DNA of 64,000 nt. Source: JAZGGS01 sp963764825. Its GTDB lineage: Bacteria; Bacteroidota; Ignavibacteria; Ignavibacteriales; Ignavibacteriaceae. Under the pieces are notes generated by a model. That model saw nothing but the letters and a program-made list of their open reading frames with translations. It ran no database searches and was not told the origin of the DNA. Where the stretch lies: the NCBI GenBank assembly GCA_963764825.1, contig CAVXUA010000003.1, positions 496,001-560,000 on the forward strand. The letters are read 5' to 3'. The position numbers were made by a program, and so were the translations under genes. Below are positions 39,790-47,914 of the stretch, one piece after another; positions within the stretch are counted from its first letter, which is position 1; each line of letters begins with the position of its first letter.

Positions 39790-41166
39790 ATGATAAGTTT
39801 AATCCCAACCTGGGCACATAACTATACTGAATTTTGGGAAGCCATCAGGCGAAGAAATCTATGGTTCATCCAGATGAGGTACTGGGCATTTATTATGCTC
39901 ACAGGAATATTAGTCTTCTCTTACCTGATTATAAAAGTTGAATATTCATCCACCCAATTAATTTCATTTAGTATCATATCTATTTCCATTTTAACATACA
40001 ACAGCTTGCTTCACTATTTCCGAAGATTTTTAAAATGTGAGCCAGGCACAATTAACCCACTGCACTTTTCACTTATTCAGATGGTGCTGGATCTTATTGC
40101 TCTATTATTATTAGTCTATTTCACAGGTGGAATCGAATCACCTCTTTACATGTTTTTTGTATTCCATATGATAATAGGAAGCTTAATCCTTCCTGGTTTT
40201 GCTGTGTATTTGATGGCTTTGGTTAGCTACATACTTCTATGTGGAATGATAATGCTGGAGTATTTCGGAATAATTCCACATCATCATATTATTGGTTTAC
40301 TTGGGGTTGAGTTGAGCGAAAATCTTTATTTTGTTATTTCTTACATGCTCGCTTTCGGTTTTACTATGCTTATTAGTGTTTACCTTGCAAATGGGATAGC
40401 AAAACAACTCTATACGAGAGAACGCGATCTTTACGATTCACTTATTAAAATTAATGCTGCGGAAAAAGAGAAACAAAAATATATAATGGGAATTGTACAC
40501 GAATTAAAAACTCCACTGGCTGCCATTTCATCTTACCTTGATCTGGTTTTACAAAAGTTCCTCGGACCAATTAGTGAGGAAGTTGAAGAAAAAATTGCAC
40601 GGGCAAAGTTTCGTTCCGATGAAGGCATTGGAATGATCAATGATGTATTAAATGTATCCAAGTTAAAATTATATGATGAGTTTGATGAAGAAGATGTAAA
40701 CCTAGCAGGACTTGTAGCAGTCATAATAAGGAACAGAAAAGATACAGCAGAAGCACAGTTAATTAGTTTAACCTTTAACGATGAGCGGACTAAAAAAGAA
40801 AAAATACGCGGTGATAAATTTTTATTGAACATGGCAGTATCAAACCTGATCGGTAACTCGATTAAATATGGAATCGATGAAGGAAAAATTGTACTAACAT
40901 TAAAAAATAAAAATGGCGGCCAGATTCTTGAAATTTGCGATGACGGAATTGGAATACCAAAAGAAGACTTGTCTAAAATATTTAATGATTTTTATCGTTC
41001 ATCAAATGCCAAAAAAATATCCACCGATGGTTCAGGATTGGGCTTATCAGTTGTAAAGCAAGTTATAGAGCGCCATGGAGGAACGATTAAGGTTCATAGT
41101 CCATCTGGTATTGGGAGTATGAAAAATCCCGGTACGTGTTTTACAATTCAACTTCCCGTTAAGTAA
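39790..41166 (+). CDS. Membrane sensor histidine kinase downstream of hydA
   Basis: The 458-residue protein has six membrane segments (about 30-215) with short loops and no large periplasmic domain, so it probably senses a membrane-soluble or redox signal. The phospho-acceptor is H237 in MGIVHELKTPLAAISSY. The ATPase motifs are NLIGNSIKYG, CDDGIGIPKED and GSGLGLSVVKQ. It lies 186 bases after hydA on the same strand. The lone receiver at 35610 is an obvious candidate partner, but this is inferred only from position. Confidence 0.85.
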   Translation: MISLIPTWAHNYTEFWEAIRRRNLWFIQMRYWAFIMLTGILVFSYLIIKVEYSSTQLISFSIISISILTYNSLLHYFRRFLKCEPGTINPLHFSLIQMVLDLIALLLLVYFTGGIESPLYMFFVFHMIIGSLILPGFAVYLMALVSYILLCGMIMLEYFGIIPHHHIIGLLGVELSENLYFVISYMLAFGFTMLISVYLANGIAKQLYTRERDLYDSLIKINAAEKEKQKYIMGIVHELKTPLAAISSYLDLVLQKFLGPISEEVEEKIARAKFRSDEGIGMINDVLNVSKLKLYDEFDEEDVNLAGLVAVIIRNRKDTAEAQLISLTFNDERTKKEKIRGDKFLLNMAVSNLIGNSIKYGIDEGKIVLTLKNKNGGQILEICDDGIGIPKEDLSKIFNDFYRSSNAKKISTDGSGLGLSVVKQVIERHGGTIKVHSPSGIGSMKNPGTCFTIQLPVK

Positions 41167-41221
41167 ACCACTCTAACATCTATTAATTTACCCAATCTCT
41201 TGTGAGGTTTCTTTAAATTTC

Positions 41222-41257
41222 TCGCCCACCAAGTCGAGGTGTTCGACTATAAAGTCG
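41222..41257. promoter_or_regulatory. Twin dyad sites, candidate enhancer for the sigma-54 activator
   Basis: Two copies, TCGCCCACCAAGTCG (41222-41236) and TCGACTATAAAGTCG (41243-41257), start 21 bases apart. The second is a perfect dyad CGACT-N4-AGTCG. The same arrangement occurs at 46275-46311. The second copy is centred about 79 bases before the -24 element at 41329, a normal distance for an NtrC-family activator site. Confidence 0.6.
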
Positions 41258-41327
41258 TGATATTTAAAAATAGTAGTGAATAAAATAGATTTTAGTCATT
41301 TTTGAAGAGAAAGTAGTCACATTTCTT

Positions 41328-41342
41328 TGGCATTCAGTTTGA
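41328..41342 (+). promoter_or_regulatory. Sigma-54-like promoter of the 41371 operon
   Basis: TGGCAT-TCAGT-TTGA has the invariant GG at -24 and G at -12 with the right spacing, but A instead of C at the last conserved place. It predicts a transcript start near 41353, 18 bases before the ATG, leaving room for the AAAGGAT ribosome site. Confidence 0.55.
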
Positions 41343-41370
41343 GCAAAGTATTAATTGAAAGGATAGAAAA

Positions 41371-41661
41371 ATGAAAAAAATATTCTTAATTATATTGTTT
41401 TTAGTTGCAGTTTTTAGTTTTAGCATTTATGCACAAAGCGATAGTTCTAAAGGAATTGTAAAAGAAAATGAAACAAAGGTAGAAAAAGATGAAGACCAAA
41501 TAATGCCTTCCTTTGATAAATCAAAAAAGAAGAAAGATGTATTTATTGATAAAGATGGAGATGGAATTTGTGATAACAGGGCTGAAGGTATGAGTTTTGA
41601 AAAGATGAGAAAGAGAAAACAAAAAGGGAAAGATGGCGGAAATCATGGCGGAAGGAAATAG
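41371..41661 (+). CDS. Small secreted calcium-loop protein
   Basis: The 96-residue product has a signal peptide ending SIYAQ. A highly charged chain follows, with one loop DKDGDGICDNRAEG, the DxDxDG pattern of thrombospondin type 3 or EF-hand-like calcium loops. The C-terminus is Lys/Gly rich. A related protein is encoded at 46445. Only seven bases separate it from the outer-membrane barrel gene, with which it probably shares a sigma-54 promoter. The exact role is unknown; periplasmic metal binding is possible. Confidence 0.7.
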   Translation: MKKIFLIILFLVAVFSFSIYAQSDSSKGIVKENETKVEKDEDQIMPSFDKSKKKKDVFIDKDGDGICDNRAEGMSFEKMRKRKQKGKDGGNHGGRK

Positions 41662-41668
41662 TATTAAA

Positions 41669-42763
41669 ATGTTAACAATACGTTCAGTAATTGCTCTCCT
41701 GTTTATTTTTATTTTAAGTTCACAAAGTGTTAAAGCACAGTTTAGTTTTTACACAGGTTATGATGGTTACTATGATGATAATATTTATAATAATTATCTT
41801 GCTGTTACCGATTTTCTAAGCAGCTTTTCATTCGGCGCAGGTTATGATTTTGAATCAAGCAGCAACAACCTCAATCTTTATTACGATGGAAACCTTACCC
41901 GCTTTAACGAAAATGTTTTTAAATCTTCAGCTACACATAAAGCCGGAATTGTTAATACATATTTAGTAGGTGACGGTAACCCGTTAAACATAGGAGCTAA
42001 CTATAGTTGGCGTGGTTACGAAGAAGGATATACAGTTTACGATTGGAACCAGCTTTCTCTTTATGCAAACTACAAGCAATATACTGCTGATAATGATTTT
42101 ATCTTAGGCGGTTACATTTACAGCGGAATAAATTATTTAAATCTCGAAGTTTTTTCTTATAACGAGCATAAAGCATTTATTAAATACAAGTCACTTTTCT
42201 CATCAAAAACTTCGCTTCTTTTAGGTGTTCAAGGAGATTTCAAAGATTATATGCAGAATTACCAATCTTCATCTCTTGCCGATAATGCTTTGCAGGTTAG
42301 TTCGTTTGTTCAGTTAGCACAGTCCCTGTCGGATAATACGGGGTTAAGTGTTTACGCACAGTATAGGAAAAATATAATAAGCGGCAACAGGTATGTTAAC
42401 ATAGGTGAAGATTATTACTACGAAGATGAAATTCTTTACGATCGGTATTCTAACGAAGGTTATGATGGAGGGATAAAGATAAAGCAAATGCTTTCCTCGA
42501 TTTTAATATTAAGCGGCTATGCAAATTATGCAAACAAGTATTTTCCAAACCTGCCAGTCGCTGATCTCCAGGGAAACTCTTTTGATTTCAACAGGGAAGA
42601 CAACCAGCTTAGGTTTGGTGTGCAGTTAGAGGCAAGTCTTGGAGGAATTATACCTGGATTATATGGAGATCTTAATTGGGAATATATTAATAACAATTCA
42701 AATGATACGTTCTATAATTATAATAACCAGGTATTATCAGCCGGGCTGGAATTTATGTTTTAA
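41669..42763 (+). CDS. Predicted outer-membrane beta-barrel protein
   Basis: Taking the ATG at 41669, the product is 364 residues with a signal peptide ending SVKAQ. The body is made of alternating Tyr/Asn-rich strands (NNLNLYYDGNLTRF, LSLYANYKQYTADNDF, ALQVSSFVQLAQSLSD), and the last residue is Phe (LSAGLEFMF), as expected for a BamA-inserted barrel. No plug or known porin family was recognised. The frame is open upstream to 41633, but that start would overlap the preceding gene and spoil the signal peptide. Confidence 0.75.
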   Translation: MLTIRSVIALLFIFILSSQSVKAQFSFYTGYDGYYDDNIYNNYLAVTDFLSSFSFGAGYDFESSSNNLNLYYDGNLTRFNENVFKSSATHKAGIVNTYLVGDGNPLNIGANYSWRGYEEGYTVYDWNQLSLYANYKQYTADNDFILGGYIYSGINYLNLEVFSYNEHKAFIKYKSLFSSKTSLLLGVQGDFKDYMQNYQSSSLADNALQVSSFVQLAQSLSDNTGLSVYAQYRKNIISGNRYVNIGEDYYYEDEILYDRYSNEGYDGGIKIKQMLSSILILSGYANYANKYFPNLPVADLQGNSFDFNREDNQLRFGVQLEASLGGIIPGLYGDLNWEYINNNSNDTFYNYNNQVLSAGLEFMF

Positions 42764-42801
42764 TACGGCTTGGCTTTACGTTAACAATGACAGAACAAAT
42801 A

Positions 42802-44166
42802 TCAATTCTTAATATCATACTTTTTTAGTTTGTAACGAAGATTTCTCTCAGTTAAACCAAGCAGTTTACCAGCCTTGGTTTGATTGCCATTCACTTCTGC
42901 AAGCGCATCATAAATTAATTTCTTTTCAAGTGCTTCTACCTGTTCGACCAGCGTTCCCCCCTCAGGTAGGAGCAGATCACCCTCATTCTTTAATCCTGTT
43001 ACTTTCATTGAAAGGTCTGATTCAGTAATAACATTACTCCGGGATAAAACTACAGCTCTTTCAATTATGTTTTCAAGCTCGCGAACATTTCCCGGGTAAT
43101 TATACTTTAATAATTTATTTGCCGCCTCCTTTGAGATTTCTATATTTTCTTTACCATTCTCTTCCGCAAATATTTGTAAAAAGTATTCAATAAGTGGAAG
43201 AATATCTTCACGTCTTTTATTTAAAGCGGGAACATGGATTCTTACAATATTTAATCGATAAAATAAATCTTCTCTAAAAGTTCCCTCTTCAATTTTCTTT
43301 TCGAGATCCTGGTTTGTGGCTGCAAGAATTCTAACATCAATCTCTATGCTTTCAGTTCCACCAACCCTTTCAATCGTATGCTCCTGTAAAGTTCGCAGAA
43401 GCTTAACCTGAGTGTTCGGTGTAATGTCACCAATTTCATCTAGAAAAATAGTTCCCCCGTTTGCAATTTCAAACCTACCTTTCTTCATTTTATCGGCGCT
43501 GGTAAAAGCACCTTTTTCATGCCCGAACAGTTCACTCTCCACTAAATTTTCTGATAACGCCGGAATGTTAACCGTAATAATAGGTTTTTCTTTTCTTGGA
43601 CTTGCGTAATGAATTGCTTTAGCAACAACCTCTTTCCCAGTTCCGTTTTCACCGGTTATAAGAACTGTAGCTTTGCTTTCTGCAGCGCGTGAAGCAACAC
43701 TTAAAACTTCTTCCATAGCAGAAGATTGAGAAATAACAGAAGTGAGGTTGTGTTTTTCCTGTAATTGAGTTTTTAAGAATTGATTTTCGGATTTTAAATT
43801 TTTGCGTTCTATTATTCGTTCAATTAGCAAATCGAGTTCATCAAGATCAACCGGTTTTGAAATGTAATCATAAGCACCAACCCGCATAGCTTTTACTGCG
43901 TTTTCTACTGTTCCGTACGCAGTTATTATGACGAAGCTTATTTCGGGATTTATTTTAAGAACTTTTTCCAGCACTTCAAATCCCGTCATTTCAGGCATTT
44001 TATAATCGGAAAAAATGATATCAACACTATTTTCGTTTACAATCTTTATCCCCTCACCACCTGAATCGGCTATGTAAACATTGAAGCCTTTTTTCTTTAG
44101 GTAGCCGCTTAGCAGCTCCAGCTGCGATTGTTCATCATCAATAATAAGTAGGTTATAATCTTTCAT
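42802..44166 (-). CDS. NtrC-family sigma-54-dependent response regulator
   Basis: The 454-residue protein has a receiver (D54 in IIFSDYKMPEM), an AAA+ domain and a Fis-type helix-turn-helix. The AAA+ part shows Walker A GENGTGKE, the sigma-54 contact loop GAFTSAD, Walker B GGTIFLDEIGD and the arginine-finger region FREDLFYRLN. The DNA-binding end is NGNQTKAGKLLGLTERNLRY. It activates RNA polymerase with sigma-54 from upstream sites. Its ATG overlaps the kinase stop by four bases. The twin dyad sites at 41222 and 46275 on either side are its best candidate targets. Confidence 0.93.
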   Translation of the reverse strand: MKDYNLLIIDDEQSQLELLSGYLKKKGFNVYIADSGGEGIKIVNENSVDIIFSDYKMPEMTGFEVLEKVLKINPEISFVIITAYGTVENAVKAMRVGAYDYISKPVDLDELDLLIERIIERKNLKSENQFLKTQLQEKHNLTSVISQSSAMEEVLSVASRAAESKATVLITGENGTGKEVVAKAIHYASPRKEKPIITVNIPALSENLVESELFGHEKGAFTSADKMKKGRFEIANGGTIFLDEIGDITPNTQVKLLRTLQEHTIERVGGTESIEIDVRILAATNQDLEKKIEEGTFREDLFYRLNIVRIHVPALNKRREDILPLIEYFLQIFAEENGKENIEISKEAANKLLKYNYPGNVRELENIIERAVVLSRSNVITESDLSMKVTGLKNEGDLLLPEGGTLVEQVEALEKKLIYDALAEVNGNQTKAGKLLGLTERNLRYKLKKYDIKN

Positions 44167-46178
44167 GATATTGGAATAGTTATTTTAAAAATTGTTCCCG
44201 TGCTGTTGCTGATAATATCAATTAATCCATTATGCTGAGATATTATTTTTTGAGAAATACTTAATCCTAAGCCATTGCCTTCTTTCTTGGTTGTGTAATA
44301 AAGGTCGAATATTTTTTTCTGATCTTCAGCAGGAATTCCATGCCCGTTATCTGAAACAGTAATTACAAGCTTATCACTTTCTGATTTATAGTTTACCTGT
44401 ACTTCACCATTCGCATCAACTTCATCAAAGGCATTTTGAATTATATTCATCATTGTCTGTTTGTTAAGTTCCGGGTCAAAATTAGCTGTTAAATCTTTTT
44501 CGCCTTCAACCTTGAATGAAATACTTTTCTGCTCTGCCTGGTCTTTAAATAGCTGGTAAATTTCATCAAAGAATTTTTCAACATTAACATCGGTTTTTTG
44601 AAGCTCAATTGGTTTAGCATATTGAAGAAATTGTGTAATTATTCCATTTATTCTACCCACTTCGTTTTTAAGCAACATAGTAATTGATGAATATTCTTCT
44701 GTATCTTCTTTTGGTATGAATTCCTTGTTTAATCGGTGTGCTATCATTCCAATTGAGTTGATTGGATTACGAATTTCGTGAGCCACTCCTGATGCAAGCT
44801 CGCCCATTGCAAGTAACTTTTCGTTACGCTTTGCCTGTTCCTCTAATTTTTTATCTTTCGTAAGATCTTTAACTACAACAGTGTAACTTTCTAAAATTCT
44901 GCTAAGATTATAATTCGGAGTTATGCTTATCCCTAGGTCTATTTCCTCATTATTTATATAAACTGTTTTTTCTACACTTTTAAATGTTGATTGATCAGAA
45001 ACTACATCTTGGATAAAACTTATGTTGCAATCCTCAAGCTCAGTTAGTTTACTGCCAACAACATCTTCTCGCTTTATGTTAAAAAGTTTTTTAGCAGAAT
45101 CGTTGAATAAAGCTATTGTGGAATCTTTGTTGATTATAACAACCGCTTCGTTCATATTTTGCATAAGCGAATTTGTAAAAGATTTAAACTGGCCAAATTC
45201 TTTTGAAACAGATTTAAGATTTTGATTTGTGATAATAATTCCAAGCACAATTATGCTTATTGCGGCAAGTATAATTGAAATTATGATTACCCTTCTTATC
45301 ATTCGTGCTTCAGCGCTTCGAATTTCTTCCAGGGTAAGACCAATTCTAAAGATTCCAATAAACACATCATTGTAGTTCAGGCTTTTTACAACTTCGTAAA
45401 CTTCTGAATCGTTAAAATCTGCAACCCTGGTTAAAGTTGAATCCATCAATATTGCCTGCAGAAGAAAAATATCATCAGAAATTGAGCTCATCTCCTCTAC
45501 AGAACTACTTGCAGCAAGTATCCCCAGTGAATCCTGCAAAACAATATATTCAATGCCGCTGTTATCACTTATGTCCTGTACAATCCTCCCAATGCCAATC
45601 TTTTTCCTGAAAGCTAAAAAATGTTTAGCATCAAGATTTATAACGATGGCACCACGATTAAATGCCCTGCTTATTGCAACTGCATAACGTTGTTCGTTGC
45701 CGTACGATGCTGTTTTTAGTCCTATTATCATCTCTTCAGTTTCTTCTGTAAGTATCGGCTCAAGCTCTTCATACCTGTTTACTTTTCCTTCCGGATGAAT
45801 ATGACCTTCTTCAGGAATTCTGTTGGAGAGAATTCTGCCTCCTTTTTTATCGAAGACATTAATTCTGAAAAGATTGTTTTCCCTCCCAATATTTATAAGC
45901 TTATCAACGCTTAGTGAGTTCAAGCTGTCAAGCCGTCTAACCATTCTTGCATTGTTCAGCAAACGCTCAGTTATAAGATCTTCAATTTCAATGCTTGAGT
46001 TAAGTGTGTTGATACTGCTTAGTGTAACGGTTTCAGAAAGTGATTTTGCTTGCCGCGATAAAAGATGAAATATTTCCTCTTTATTCTGGGTCAGCTCAAA
46101 GTAAGCCGATACTATCATCATCAACCCGATAATTACAGATATAACTATTACAATCTTTGGCTTTAGTCTGAATTTCAT
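44163..46178 (-). CDS. NtrB/ZraS-like membrane sensor histidine kinase
   Basis: The 671-residue protein has two membrane segments (about 8-26 and 296-318) bracketing a periplasmic sensor domain of about 270 residues, then a PAS domain (NEAVVIINKDSTIALFNDSA). The HisKA has phospho-acceptor H467 in SGVAHEIRNPINSIG, and the ATPase has NAFDEVD, DNGHGIPAED and GNGLGLSISQK. It almost certainly phosphorylates the overlapping NtrC-type regulator. The large periplasmic domain suggests it reads envelope state or an external ligand. It is transcribed divergently from the 46445 gene, across the region with the second twin site. Confidence 0.9.
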   Translation of the reverse strand: MKFRLKPKIVIVISVIIGLMMIVSAYFELTQNKEEIFHLLSRQAKSLSETVTLSSINTLNSSIEIEDLITERLLNNARMVRRLDSLNSLSVDKLINIGRENNLFRINVFDKKGGRILSNRIPEEGHIHPEGKVNRYEELEPILTEETEEMIIGLKTASYGNEQRYAVAISRAFNRGAIVINLDAKHFLAFRKKIGIGRIVQDISDNSGIEYIVLQDSLGILAASSSVEEMSSISDDIFLLQAILMDSTLTRVADFNDSEVYEVVKSLNYNDVFIGIFRIGLTLEEIRSAEARMIRRVIIISIILAAISIIVLGIIITNQNLKSVSKEFGQFKSFTNSLMQNMNEAVVIINKDSTIALFNDSAKKLFNIKREDVVGSKLTELEDCNISFIQDVVSDQSTFKSVEKTVYINNEEIDLGISITPNYNLSRILESYTVVVKDLTKDKKLEEQAKRNEKLLAMGELASGVAHEIRNPINSIGMIAHRLNKEFIPKEDTEEYSSITMLLKNEVGRINGIITQFLQYAKPIELQKTDVNVEKFFDEIYQLFKDQAEQKSISFKVEGEKDLTANFDPELNKQTMMNIIQNAFDEVDANGEVQVNYKSESDKLVITVSDNGHGIPAEDQKKIFDLYYTTKKEGNGLGLSISQKIISQHNGLIDIISNSTGTIFKITIPIS

Positions 46179-46274
46179 CTTACTAAAATAGTATTATGAA
46201 AAATGATATGCAGTTTTATTAAGAGGTTCATACCAATAAGATGATTTTTATAATCATAAAATTCCAATTAACCT

Positions 46275-46311
46275 TCGTCCTAAAGGTCGCAACGCATCGC
46301 CCATAAGGTCG
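46275..46311. promoter_or_regulatory. Twin dyad sites upstream of 46445, second candidate enhancer
   Basis: TCGTCCTAAAGGTCG (46275-46289) and TCGCCCATAAGGTCG (46297-46311) start 22 bases apart and match the pair at 41222-41257. The position between the kinase gene and the 46445 gene would allow control of both. The second copy is about 71 bases from the -24 element. Confidence 0.6.
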
Positions 46312-46373
46312 AGATTTAATTTCTTCAACTCAAAAAAGCGATGATTAGGGGCTGAAATCAACACAATTTACTT

Positions 46374-46388
46374 TGGCACATCAGTTGA
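46374..46388 (+). promoter_or_regulatory. Sigma-54-like promoter of the 46445 gene
   Basis: TGGCAC-ATCAG-TTGA has a perfect -24 half (TTTGGCAC with the flank) and G at -12. It shares the same A for C change as the element at 41328. The expected transcript start is near 46399. Confidence 0.6.
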
Positions 46389-46444
46389 ATTATCAGATCG
46401 AAATTAAATAAATAACAATTAACATAAACAAAAGGAAAAACAAA

Positions 46445-46966
46445 ATGAAAAACTTAAAAGCAATCTCAGCCCTTTCAGTAATGCTTCTTGTAGCATTTGC
46501 TTTTACATCCAACCTCTTTGCACAGGATGATCCGGTAAAGAATAAAGAAGAAAACAAGGTCCAAACCCAGGTAAAGGAACAAACCCAAACACAGGAGCAA
46601 GTTCAAACAAGAGATCAGAACCAGGTTCACGGAAACCAATTTGTTGATTTAGATGGTGATGGAATAAATGATAACGCTGTCGATTCAGACGGTGATGGAA
46701 TTCCAAACGGACAGGATCCCGATTATGTAAAACCAGAAGATGGATCAGGTCAGCAAAACAGAAATGGTAACACATACAATGGTACTTTCCAAAACCAGAA
46801 CAGAAATAAAAGTGGCAAAGGAAGTTTTGGCCCTGGTGATGGAACAGGTAATAGCGGAAACGGACCGAAAGACGGAACAGGCTACGGACCTGGTAACGGT
46901 TCAGGAACAGGCGAATGTGATGGAACTGGTCCTAAAGGAAACCGAGGCGGCAGAGGCGGAAAATAA
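46445..46966 (+). CDS. Secreted calcium-loop protein with Gln- and Gly-rich regions
   Basis: The 173-residue product has a signal peptide ending SNLFAQ. A Gln/Thr-rich repetitive stretch (QTQVKEQTQTQEQVQT) is followed by two tandem calcium loops (DLDGDGINDN and DSDGDGIPNG) of the thrombospondin type 3 kind, ending in DPDY. A Gly-rich tail carries repeated GDGTG and GNGSG units. The C-terminal composition is similar to that of the 41371 protein (NRGGRGGK versus NHGGRK). It is probably a low-complexity, metal-binding surface or periplasmic protein. Its upstream region has the sigma-54 elements described here. Confidence 0.7.
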   Translation: MKNLKAISALSVMLLVAFAFTSNLFAQDDPVKNKEENKVQTQVKEQTQTQEQVQTRDQNQVHGNQFVDLDGDGINDNAVDSDGDGIPNGQDPDYVKPEDGSGQQNRNGNTYNGTFQNQNRNKSGKGSFGPGDGTGNSGNGPKDGTGYGPGNGSGTGECDGTGPKGNRGGRGGK

Positions 46967-46993
46967 CAAATAAATTGAATAGTTAATTATTAA

Positions 46994-47022
46994 AGAGGCG
47001 ATTTTTTTATCGCCTCTTTTCT
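46994..47022 (+). terminator. Terminator between 46445 and 47043 genes
   Basis: AGAGGCGA and TCGCCTCT flank a T-rich loop and are followed by TTTTC. It would uncouple or attenuate expression of the DUF2202 gene. Confidence 0.75.
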
Positions 47023-47042
47023 TGTATTAAAAGGAGAGAAAA

Positions 47043-47633
47043 TTGAAAAATAATAATACTATAATTGCCTTACTAATCGTACTTATCAGCATACCTGTCT
47101 TAGCTTTTAAACCAAATCCTGAAAGAAAGAATATTGAAGACAGTTGTAAAGTTCTTAAAACTCAGAATGATGAGTCTTTAAATAATTCTGAAATTATGGA
47201 ACTTAGTGATGAGGAACTGAATGGATTAATCTATATGCGTGTTGAGGAAAAGCTTGCGCGTGATGTGTATAAAACTTTGGGTGAGCTTTGGAGCGTACGC
47301 ATCTTTCAGAATATCCAGAAGAGTGAACAAAGACATATGGATGCTATGAAAAGATTAATTGATTTCTATGAAATTTCTGATCCTGCAGAAAATGATGAAG
47401 TAGGTATATTTTCAATAGTTGAATTTCAAAAATTGTATGATGAATTAGTTAAGCAGGGAACTATTTCATATCAGGAAGCAATGCTGGTTGGTAGGGCTAT
47501 TGAGGAGTTGGATATTGCAGATTTAGAAGATCAGCTTGCAATGGTTGATAATCCTGATATTAGAATTGTTTATGAAAATCTTAAAGCTGCATCTGAAAGA
47601 CATTTGAATGCTTTCAATCGACATATTAATTAG
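47043..47633 (+). CDS. DUF2202 ferritin-like secreted protein
   Basis: The 196-residue product starts at TTG after an AAGGAGAG site. A signal peptide (IIALLIVLISIPVLA) precedes a four-helix bundle with the DUF2202 signature: LIYMRVEEKLARDVYKTL and QKSEQRHMDAMKRLI, repeated later as RAIEELDIADLEDQ and AASERHLNAF. The Glu/His positions are those that hold a di-iron centre in ferritin-like folds. Exported members of this family have no agreed function; metal binding or redox protection is plausible. It may belong to the same regulon as the calcium-loop proteins. Confidence 0.82.
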   Translation: MKNNNTIIALLIVLISIPVLAFKPNPERKNIEDSCKVLKTQNDESLNNSEIMELSDEELNGLIYMRVEEKLARDVYKTLGELWSVRIFQNIQKSEQRHMDAMKRLIDFYEISDPAENDEVGIFSIVEFQKLYDELVKQGTISYQEAMLVGRAIEELDIADLEDQLAMVDNPDIRIVYENLKAASERHLNAFNRHIN

Positions 47634-47914
47634 CAGTAATTGTATAAACTTTAGCAAAGATAAATGGATCAATGTCTAAAGATGTTTTCGAAACCGTAAA
47701 AAATGATGAAGATAGTGCAAACCAAAACCAAAATCGAACAAACTAATATGTAACAGCAATTGATAATAACAGTAAATGTTGTTACTTTTAATAAAACGGT
47801 TTTCAAAACTAACCCTGTGTGGTGGGGGTGACGATGGAAAAGAATTTTTACAGATAAATACTCATTTTGCAGGGTTCGTTTTTTTTAATTTTGCTCAAAT
47901 AAAGGAGTGACAAA

